A DNA stretch of 64,000 nucleotides, from contig DJQM01000019.1 in NCBI GenBank assembly GCA_002437585.1, positions 1 through 64,000 of the forward strand, in the 5' to 3' direction. The stretch is from Clostridiales bacterium UBA6386 (lineage in GTDB: Bacteria > Bacillota > Clostridia > Oscillospirales > Oscillospiraceae). Each line of letters starts with the position of its first letter. Position 1 is the stretch's first letter. This document shows, in pieces, positions 52,506-59,593 of the stretch. The notes beneath the pieces are model-generated. The model was not told where the DNA came from. It worked only from the letters and a program-made list of their open reading frames with translations, and searched no databases. Both the position numbers and the translations under genes were made by a program.

Positions 52506-54479
52506 TTAATTCAGGTATTTCAGAAATTCATCTTCTGTCAGAATCGGAATTCCCAGCTCTCTGGCCTTGCGCTCCTTGGAGCCGGCGTTCTCGCCCACCA
52601 CCACAAAGCTGGTCTTCTTGGAAACAGAGCCGGAAACCTTACCGCCCAAAAGCTCAATTTTTTCCGTTGCTTCCTCCCGGGTGAACTTGCTCAAGGCACC
52701 AGTTAGGACGAAGGTCTTCCCTTCAAACCGGTTGTCCGTCACTACCCGCAGACTTTCAAAATTCACTCCTGCCGCCCGCAGCCGGGAGATCAGGTGCTCC
52801 GACTGGGGCTGCCGGAACCACTCATAAATGCTCCGGGCGGTGATTTCGCCTACGTCCGGCACTGCCGTCAGTTCCTCCAGGGAGGCGTTCATCAGCGCGT
52901 CCAGGGAGCCAAATCGGGATGCCAGCACCTTGCCGGTTTTCGCACCCACCTGGCGGATGCCCAGGGCGTAAATCAGCCGGGACACGTCCTGAGCCTTGCT
53001 GGCGGCAATGGCGTTCAGAAGCTTCTGCGCGGCAGTGGAGCCGGACTTCCACAGACTTCCGATGTCCTCCAGGGTCAGATAGTAAATATCCGCCGGGGAG
53101 CGCAGCAGCCCCTTTTCAATGAGCGCATCCACAATGGCGGAACCCAGGCCGTCAATATCCATGGCGTCCCGGCTGGCAAAATGGGCGATATTCCGGCTGA
53201 GCTGGGCGGGACACTCGGCACCGGTGCACCGGAGGAAAGCCCCGTTTTCATCCTGCTCCACCGGCGCGCCGCAGGCGGGGCATCGATCGGGCAGCCGGTA
53301 GGGAACGGTGCCCTCAGGCCGCTTGGAAAGATCTACCTTCAGAATTTCCGGAATGATCTCCCCTGCCTTGCGGATGAGAACCGTATCCCCCACCCGGATA
53401 TCCCGGGAGGAAATGAAATCCTGATTGTGCAGCGTGGCGCTGGTGACGGTGGTGCCTGCCAGACGTACCGGAGCCACCACAGCCTTGGGGGTCAGCACGC
53501 CGGTTCTTCCCACCTGTACGACGATATCCTGTACCACCGTAGGCTTGATTTCCGGCGGGTACTTGTAGGCCGCCGCCCACCGGGGGAATTTGGCGGTGGA
53601 GCCCAGTGTCTGCCGATCGGATAGGTTGTCCAGCTTGATGACCGCGCCGTCAATGTCACAGGGAAGCTTCTCCCGCTCCTCGTTGATGCGCAGAACTTCC
53701 CGATCGATTTCCGCAATTTCCGACAGCTTTTTATAGGGAATCACCTTGAAACGCAGCCCTTTCAGGTATTCCAGAGTCTCACAATGACTGGTGAAGGACA
53801 TGCCCTCCACCAGCTGGATGTTGAACACCAGAATGTCCAGCTTCCGCTTTGCCGTGACCTTAGGATCCTTCTGCCGCAGAGAGCCGGCGGCGGCGTTTCG
53901 GGGATTGGCGAAGGTCTTCTCCCCGTTTTCCTCCAACGCCGCGTTCAGGGCATGGAAGGTCTTCTTGGGCATATACACCTCGCCCCGAACGATGAGCCGG
54001 GCGGGGGCATTTTCCAGGGACATGGGGATGGAGCGGATGGTGCGCAGATTCTCCGTCACATCCTCCCCAACAGTGCCGTCCCCACGGGTGGCTCCCCGGA
54101 CGAACAGTCCGTTTTCGTATTCCAGAGCCACGGACAGGCCGTCGATCTTCGGTTCCACGGAAAATTCCGGGTTTGCTACCGCATTCCGGGTGTGCACCAG
54201 AAAATCATTCAGCTCTTCCATGCTGAACACATCCTGAAGGCTCATCAGAGGCACCGGGTGAATCACCTGGGCGAAGGTGTTTACCGCCTGACCCCCAACC
54301 CGCCGGGTGGGAGAATCAGGCCGGGCAAGCTCCGGATGAGCCTTCTCCAGCTCCTCCAGCTCCCGCAGGGCGGCATCGTATTCAAAATCCAGCATAGTCG
54401 GGTTATCCAGGACATAATACTCGTAATTCGCCTGGGTCAGTACGCGGGTCAGTTCGTCAATTCTGTCTTTCGGATTCAT
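52506..54479 (-). CDS. ligA: NAD+-dependent DNA ligase
   Basis: Seals nicks in replication and repair. 657 aa, normal length. Order: Ia domain (YYVLDNPTMLDFEYD), adenylation domain with Lys111 in KIDG, OB-fold, Cys4 zinc finger (CPACG...CTGAECPAQ), helix-hairpin-helix repeats and a C-terminal BRCT domain (about 580-657, FEGKTFVLTGALSKFTREEA). ATG 54479 fits homologues; an in-frame extension to 54611 lies inside yunB. It overlaps yunB by 23 nt. Confidence 0.96.
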   Translation of the reverse strand: MNPKDRIDELTRVLTQANYEYYVLDNPTMLDFEYDAALRELEELEKAHPELARPDSPTRRVGGQAVNTFAQVIHPVPLMSLQDVFSMEELNDFLVHTRNAVANPEFSVEPKIDGLSVALEYENGLFVRGATRGDGTVGEDVTENLRTIRSIPMSLENAPARLIVRGEVYMPKKTFHALNAALEENGEKTFANPRNAAAGSLRQKDPKVTAKRKLDILVFNIQLVEGMSFTSHCETLEYLKGLRFKVIPYKKLSEIAEIDREVLRINEEREKLPCDIDGAVIKLDNLSDRQTLGSTAKFPRWAAAYKYPPEIKPTVVQDIVVQVGRTGVLTPKAVVAPVRLAGTTVTSATLHNQDFISSRDIRVGDTVLIRKAGEIIPEILKVDLSKRPEGTVPYRLPDRCPACGAPVEQDENGAFLRCTGAECPAQLSRNIAHFASRDAMDIDGLGSAIVDALIEKGLLRSPADIYYLTLEDIGSLWKSGSTAAQKLLNAIAASKAQDVSRLIYALGIRQVGAKTGKVLASRFGSLDALMNASLEELTAVPDVGEITARSIYEWFRQPQSEHLISRLRAAGVNFESLRVVTDNRFEGKTFVLTGALSKFTREEATEKIELLGGKVSGSVSKKTSFVVVGENAGSKERKARELGIPILTEDEFLKYLN

Positions 54480-55104
54480 AAGTTCCTCCGGTTTGTAAAA
54501 AAGTGCTGGGCACGTTGCCCACAATGATGGTCTCGGCCACCACCACCTGGCTGTCCACGGTGAAGCTGCTGGTCTGCCCCAGCACCAGCACGGCCACATC
54601 CACGCTGACATCCATGTTCAGCCGGTGGAGGGTCTGATTGATCCCCGCCTGGGAAAAGGAGCTGGAAAACACCGCGTCGGAATTACGGATAGCCAGAATG
54701 TGTACCGGGATGGTTGGCCCCTTTCCGGACAGCAGCTCCGGCAGAAAAACGCTGCCCAGGGGAATGCCGATGTCCGAGGTGTCCAGAGCCAGAATTTCGT
54801 CGTTGATGAGGTTTAGGATGTCGGTTTTCAGCCGGTTGACCTCGCTCATATTGGTTTTCAGGGCGGTGATCCGGCCGTCTAAGTCCTTCTCGAAGAACAC
54901 GATCCGGTCGTAGCGGATAACCCCCTGGGCGATCTGCTTGGCGATGGCGTCGTTGGTCAGGTCGGAGGTGGTGTTCTTCACCTGGGTCTGCGCCAAATCC
55001 CGGATGACCTCCCGGTAGCGGCTTCGCAGCATGAGAAAGGCCAGACACAGCCCCGCTCCAATCAGCATCAGCCAGATTGCCAGTCTTCGCAGCCACCGCA
55101 GCAT
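54457..55104 (-). CDS. yunB: Sporulation protein YunB
   Basis: 215-aa sigma-E regulated mother-cell protein of unknown biochemical role. One N-terminal membrane helix (about 9-26) then a conserved soluble domain (NDAIAKQIAQGVIRYDRIV, LNLINDEILALDTSDIGIPLGSV, QAGINQTLHRLNMDVSV). Start ATG 55104, with GGGAGGG upstream. It lies between pcrA (45 nt upstream) and ligA (23-nt overlap), so the two DNA-metabolism genes flank a sporulation gene. Confidence 0.9.
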   Translation of the reverse strand: MLRWLRRLAIWLMLIGAGLCLAFLMLRSRYREVIRDLAQTQVKNTTSDLTNDAIAKQIAQGVIRYDRIVFFEKDLDGRITALKTNMSEVNRLKTDILNLINDEILALDTSDIGIPLGSVFLPELLSGKGPTIPVHILAIRNSDAVFSSSFSQAGINQTLHRLNMDVSVDVAVLVLGQTSSFTVDSQVVVAETIIVGNVPSTFLQTGGTYESERQN

Positions 55105-55149
55105 AACCCATCCCTCCCGGAACAGGCTATGCGGCAAAGGCAAATCGTA

Positions 55150-57546
55150 TTACAGCTTTTTCATGTGGGCGGAAGCCGCCTTTGCCATCAGCTTCTTGGT
55201 GCCGATGTCGTCAAAGGCAATTTCCAGCAGTGCGTCCCCGCCCATTTTCATGACGGACAGCACCATGCCCCGGCCAAAGGCCGCATGGGTAATCATGTCC
55301 CCGGCGTTTAGATCAAGAATGGGCGCGGAGGCAGCACTCACCATGGGACTGGACACCTGATGAATGGGCTTTCTGACATGGGTCTGATAGCCCTGGCCGT
55401 AGCCCCCGTGTCCGGCGGCGTTTTCCGACGGGTACCGGTAGCCGCCCTTTTTCACCATACATTCCTCAGGAATTTCCTTCAGAAATCTCGAAGGCAGTGC
55501 CGCGTTGGTGCGGCCGTAGAGCATCCGCTGCCGGGCATAGGAGATGGTCAGATTCTGCTTGGCACGGGTAATGGCCACATAGCAAAGCCGCCGTTCCTCT
55601 TCCATTTCCTCTGCGTCGCCGATGGCTCGCATTCCCGGAAACAGGCCGTCCTCAAAGCCCACCAGGAACACATTGGGAAATTCCAGTCCCTTGGCTGAGT
55701 GCATGGTCATCATCACCACCGCGTCGTCGCTGTCGTTGTACTGCTCCAAATCTGTATACAGAGCGATTTCCTCCAGGAAGCCCGCCAGCGTCGGCGTTTC
55801 CGCATTCTCAAGGTAGGACAGGATGCTGGATTTCAGTTCTCGGACGTTTTCCAGCCTCGTCTTGTTTTCCTCGGTGTCCTTGGCGTTCAGCATATCCACA
55901 TAGCCCGTGCGGATAAGCAGCTCGTCGTAAAAGTCCGTCAGGCTCATGCCATCGTCGAGCAGCTGAGCCATTTCCTCGATCATGGCGGAGAACTGGAGCA
56001 ACTTCATGGCAGGCTTTTCCAGGGCGGCATAGGAATAAGGATCGGAGATCACGTCGTACAGGGGCTTTCCGGCGGTTTCCGCCAGACGCTCAGCCATTTC
56101 GATGGTTTTCGCCCCCAGACCCCGGGGCGGGTTGTTGATGATCCGCCGCAGCCGCAGGTCGTCCGCCCGGTTGTTGATGACGCACAGATAGGACACCATG
56201 TCCTTGACCTCCGCCCGGTCGAAGAACCGGGTGCCGCCGATGATCCGGTAGGGAATGCCATTGTGCTTGAAGGCATATTCCAGTGCGTTGGACTGGGCAT
56301 TCGTCCGGTACAAAATGGCAAAATCCTTGAAGTGACCCTGATTGGTTCCGGCGATGATCTTGGCGGCCACATAGTTGCTTTCCGCCGCACCGTCGGCGGC
56401 CTCGTAGACGGTGATGGGATTTCCCTGGCCGTTGGCCGTCCAGAGCCGCTTGCCCTTCCGACCCAAGTTGTGGGAAATCACCGCGTTGGCCGCGTCCAGA
56501 ATGGACTGGGTGGAGCGGTAATTCTGCTCAAGGCGGATGGTGCGGCAGCCCCGGTACTGCTTCTCGAAATTCAGAATGTTCTCGATGGTGGCTCCCCGGA
56601 ACCGGTAAATGCTCTGGTCGTCGTCGCCCACCACGCATACATTCTCGTAGCCCCCCGCAAGAAGGGAGGTCAGTAAGTACTGCAGATGGTTGGTGTCCTG
56701 ATACTCATCCACCAGCACATAGCGGAATTTCTTTTGATAATACTGCTTCACATCTTCGTTTTCCAGAAGAAGTTTAACGGTCACATAAATAATATCGTCA
56801 AAATCCAGGGCGTTGTTATCCTTCAGCCGCTCCTGGTACTTCTGATAGCACCGGGCAATGTGCAGTACCCGCAGATCGCCGCTGGCCTCCGCCTTAGAAA
56901 GCATTTCCTCTGAAGACACCAGCTTGTCCTTCTCCCGGCTAATGGCTCCCAGCACATACTTGGCCGGGAAGGTCTTGTCATCCAGACCCATGTCCCGGAT
57001 GATATCCTTCATGATCCGCTCGGAGTCGGCGGTGTCGTAAATGGTAAAGCTGCGGGTGTAGCCCATCCGCTCACCATCCCGGCGAAGGATCCGGCAGCAG
57101 GCCGAGTGGAAGGTCATGGCCCAGATGTCCTGGGCGGCTTCGCCCAGCAGGTTCGTCAGCCGCTCCCGGATTTCGTTTGCCGCCTTGTTGGTGAAGGTGA
57201 TGGCAAGAATCGTCCAGGGCAGAGCCGGCTCCACGGCGCACAGGCTGTCCGCCCGGCGGCGTTCCGCTTCCCCAACTTCCTCCCCCAGGTGCTCCAGGAA
57301 GGTCACGTCCTCTTCCGTAATGTCCTCCGGAATCTCCTGGGTATCACTGCCCCGGCCGAAGCGCATGAGGTTGGCGATCCGGTTGATGAGCACCGTGGTT
57401 TTGCCGCTGCCCGCTCCCGCCAGCAGAAGCAGGGGGCCTTCCGTAGTCATTACAGCCCGACGCTGCTCCTCGTTCAGCTGGCGGAACTGATTTTCAATAT
57501 ATTGGCGGCGTGCCGCCAGAAATCTTGCATCCAGTTGTTCGCTCAT
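55150..57546 (-). CDS. pcrA: ATP-dependent DNA helicase PcrA/UvrD
   Basis: 798-aa superfamily 1A 3'-5' helicase for repair and rolling-circle replication. Motif I GAGSGKT, Ia, motif II VDEYQDTN, motif III GDDDQSIYRFRGA, motif IV-VI (LEQNYRST, MTMHSAKGLEFP, VAITRAK) all present. The C-terminal tail (ISHPSxx-like DMITHAAFGRGMVLSVMKMGG) is the RNA-polymerase-binding Tudor-like domain of PcrA. ATG 57546 fits; a longer in-frame start runs into the repeat at 57573-57732. Promoter not identified because the repeat occupies the upstream region. Confidence 0.95.
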   Translation of the reverse strand: MSEQLDARFLAARRQYIENQFRQLNEEQRRAVMTTEGPLLLLAGAGSGKTTVLINRIANLMRFGRGSDTQEIPEDITEEDVTFLEHLGEEVGEAERRRADSLCAVEPALPWTILAITFTNKAANEIRERLTNLLGEAAQDIWAMTFHSACCRILRRDGERMGYTRSFTIYDTADSERIMKDIIRDMGLDDKTFPAKYVLGAISREKDKLVSSEEMLSKAEASGDLRVLHIARCYQKYQERLKDNNALDFDDIIYVTVKLLLENEDVKQYYQKKFRYVLVDEYQDTNHLQYLLTSLLAGGYENVCVVGDDDQSIYRFRGATIENILNFEKQYRGCRTIRLEQNYRSTQSILDAANAVISHNLGRKGKRLWTANGQGNPITVYEAADGAAESNYVAAKIIAGTNQGHFKDFAILYRTNAQSNALEYAFKHNGIPYRIIGGTRFFDRAEVKDMVSYLCVINNRADDLRLRRIINNPPRGLGAKTIEMAERLAETAGKPLYDVISDPYSYAALEKPAMKLLQFSAMIEEMAQLLDDGMSLTDFYDELLIRTGYVDMLNAKDTEENKTRLENVRELKSSILSYLENAETPTLAGFLEEIALYTDLEQYNDSDDAVVMMTMHSAKGLEFPNVFLVGFEDGLFPGMRAIGDAEEMEEERRLCYVAITRAKQNLTISYARQRMLYGRTNAALPSRFLKEIPEECMVKKGGYRYPSENAAGHGGYGQGYQTHVRKPIHQVSSPMVSAASAPILDLNAGDMITHAAFGRGMVLSVMKMGGDALLEIAFDDIGTKKLMAKAASAHMKKL

Positions 57547-57572
57547 GATTACACCATTCCATCTTTTGTAGA

Positions 57573-57732
57573 GTAACCGCTGATGAAATTGTCTGCGGTT
57601 ATCAACGGATCTTTTGCCCCGACTGTGCAGTTTGAAAAGCTTGAAATACATACAGTATTCCTGCGCTTTTCAAACTTTCATTCGTGACAAAATCTCTCGC
57701 TGATAACTCTTGCCGATTTCATCATTGGTTAC
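57573..57732 (+). repeat. Repeat family 1, copy B (160 nt) upstream of pcrA
   Basis: Ends GTAACC and GGTTAC. Its left 76 nt differ from copy A at about 5 positions and its right 85 nt at about 8, some of them paired: AGCTTGAAAAAC/GTTTTTCAAGCT in A is AGTTTGAAAAGC/GCTTTTCAAACT in B. It sits 26 nt upstream of the pcrA start, between pcrA and sigF. Confidence 0.88.
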
Positions 57733-57805
57733 TGGAGTGGTGTTATTTTACCTCATTTTTCGCCAAAGGTAAAGCCTTGTTTTTGGGAAACTCCGAATCA
57801 ATTCC

Positions 57806-58510
57806 CTAGGCTAAAAATTGCCGCAGCTGTACCATGGCCTTTTTCTCAATCCGGGATACCTGCACCTGGCTGATATCCAGAATGGCGGCGACCTTTTGCT
57901 GGGTCAGGCAGTGGAAATACCGCAGCTGCACCACCATCCGTTCCCGCTGGGGCAGCTGAGAAATGGCCTGACGCAGAGCTATTTTTTCCAGCATCTGTTC
58001 CTCGGACTCTGTGTCCGTCAGCACGTCCTCCAGGGAAAACCCCTCCTCTCCGGATTCCCGCTGGATGGATTCCGTGGCGGCAGTGGCGGTTTCCGCCATT
58101 GCGATGTCTTCCGGGGTGATTCCCAGAAGCTCTCCAATCTCCGTCACCGTTGGCTCCCGACCCAGCTGGGCGGAAAGCTTATTCCGGGTCGCCCGGATGG
58201 CGCAGGCTCGCTCCTTCAGGCTCCGGGAAACCTTCACCGCCCCGTCGTCCCGTAAAAATCGCCGGATTTCTCCCGCGATTTTCGGCACGGCGTAGGTGGA
58301 AAACTGGGTGCCGAAGGCCGGGTCGAAGCCCTCCAGAGCCTTGAGAAAGCCGATGCAGCCCAGCTGATACAGATCATCCGCCTCCACCCCCCGGCCTAGG
58401 AATCGTCGGGTTACCGCCCAGATCAGCCCGGAATTCTCCGTTACTAGCTGCTCCGAGGCATCCCGGTCTCCGGCCTGAGCCCGGCGGATCAGTGCTTCGC
58501 AGACGCTCAT
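57806..58510 (-). CDS. sigF: RNA polymerase sigma-F (forespore)
   Basis: 234-aa sporulation sigma factor, the first forespore-specific one. Region 2 (LYQLGCIGFLKALEGFDPAFGTQFSTYAVPKIAGEIRRFLRD, quoted only as the conserved core around 48-90) is typical of sigma-F/B/G; region 3 and region 4 (QVQVSRIEKKAM) complete it. It overlaps spoIIAB by 4 nt and is the third gene of the classic spoIIA operon. Confidence 0.95.
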   Translation of the reverse strand: MSVCEALIRRAQAGDRDASEQLVTENSGLIWAVTRRFLGRGVEADDLYQLGCIGFLKALEGFDPAFGTQFSTYAVPKIAGEIRRFLRDDGAVKVSRSLKERACAIRATRNKLSAQLGREPTVTEIGELLGITPEDIAMAETATAATESIQRESGEEGFSLEDVLTDTESEEQMLEKIALRQAISQLPQRERMVVQLRYFHCLTQQKVAAILDISQVQVSRIEKKAMVQLRQFLA

Positions 58511-58938
58511 ATGCGCCGCTGCAGCTTCCTGCGCATATGTACCGTGGTTCCCCTGCCGGGCTTGGAGGAGATCTCCAGATTGGTCATGAAGCTTTCCATA
58601 ATGGTAAAGCCCATGCCGCTGCGCTCCATGCCGCCGGTGGTAAAGGCCGGCCGCCGAGCCTGGTCAATGTCCGCAATGCCAACCCCCTTGTCCTTGACCA
58701 CAATGTCCAGCACATTGTCCTTGAGAATCCGGCAGCGCAGAGTAATGGTGCCCAGTTTTTCGGGATAGGCGTGGACGATGCAGTTGGTCACAGCTTCAGA
58801 AACCGCCGTGCGGATGTCCCCCAGCTCGTCCATCGTTGGATCCATCTGGGCGGCGAAGCAGGCCACCGCGCTTCGGGCGAAGGCCTCGTTGGTGGAGCGG
58901 CTGGGAAATTCCAGAACCATATAATTTTCAAATTTCAT
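58507..58938 (-). CDS. spoIIAB: Anti-sigma-F factor and SpoIIAA kinase
   Basis: 143-aa GHKL-fold serine kinase that holds sigma-F inactive and phosphorylates SpoIIAA. N box with Glu-Asn (DIRTAVSEAVTNCIVHAYP), G1 DKGVGIADID, G2 SGMGFTIM. It overlaps spoIIAA and sigF by 4 nt each. Confidence 0.96.
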   Translation of the reverse strand: MKFENYMVLEFPSRSTNEAFARSAVACFAAQMDPTMDELGDIRTAVSEAVTNCIVHAYPEKLGTITLRCRILKDNVLDIVVKDKGVGIADIDQARRPAFTTGGMERSGMGFTIMESFMTNLEISSKPGRGTTVHMRRKLQRRI

Positions 58939-59252
58939 GACACTGCCTCCCTGATTTCCACCAGCTTGTCGATGCCGGATGCCCGGAACACCCGCATGGG
59001 CTGGGGCGCGATGCCCGTCAGCAGCAGCCGCCCCTCAATCTGGGTCATGCTGCGAAGGGCGTTGATCACCACCGCGATTCCAGAGGAATCCACGAAGGTC
59101 ACTTCCCGGAAATCGAGAATACATACGGTCGGCATGTATGCCTCGATTTTTGCCGCGATTGCCTGAATATATGCCTTGGCACAGTGGTGATCGATTTCCC
59201 CGGTCAGTGCCACCGTCAGCCGTCCTTCCTCCAGAAAACTGGTAAAGTGCAT
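58935..59252 (-). CDS. spoIIAA: Anti-sigma-F factor antagonist
   Basis: 105-aa STAS-domain protein that, when unphosphorylated, releases sigma-F from SpoIIAB. TFVDSSGIAVV carries the phosphorylated serine at position 56 (the equivalent of Bacillus Ser58). AAGGAGG precedes the ATG. About 40 nt upstream, minus strand GGGGAATTT (59298-59290) resembles a sigma-H -10 element; the -35 is weak (GACTGAAAA) and too close, so the promoter is only a suggestion. Confidence 0.95.
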   Translation of the reverse strand: MHFTSFLEEGRLTVALTGEIDHHCAKAYIQAIAAKIEAYMPTVCILDFREVTFVDSSGIAVVINALRSMTQIEGRLLLTGIAPQPMRVFRASGIDKLVEIREAVS

Positions 59253-59332
59253 GGAAAAATCCTCCTTTGTTTTTTATCTCCTTAAGTATAAATTCCCCCT
59301 TTCGCTTTTTCAGTCGAAAGAGGGAACCCAAG

Positions 59333-59367
59333 AAAAAACCGGAGCGTGTACGTTTGGTACACGCCCC
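59333..59367 (-). terminator. Terminator of valS
   Basis: Minus strand stem GGGGCGTGTAC / GTACACGCTCC (one wobble), loop CAAAC, then GGTTTTTTCTT. It lies about 227 nt after the valS stop, beyond the family 2 repeat. Confidence 0.75.
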
Positions 59368-59420
59368 GATACAGTTTGTCAAAAAGCTCTTATTCTATCC
59401 GAAATACTTAGAACGACCCC

Positions 59421-59531
59421 CCGGGGGCAATGTTCTTGTCCCGGCAAGAACATTGATAAGGAGCCGGCTTAAGGGGCACTGCCGAAAAGCCGCCCCCTTA
59501 AGAATCCCCCGGCCGCACCGCCGGAAGTGCG
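59421..59531 (-). repeat. Repeat family 2, uninterrupted copy
   Basis: 111 nt between spoIIAA and valS that match, on the opposite strand, both flanks of 52017-52347 without the family 1 element between them (the junction reads GTGCCCC-TTAAGCC). It is an empty site for comparison. The remainder of the 59253-59593 gap holds the valS terminator and the spoIIAA leader. Confidence 0.85.
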
Positions 59532-59593
59532 TCAGAATGTTTCGGGCTGCTATGGGCTACAAATTCTATTATGGCTCTCGGAAAAGGGTGCTT

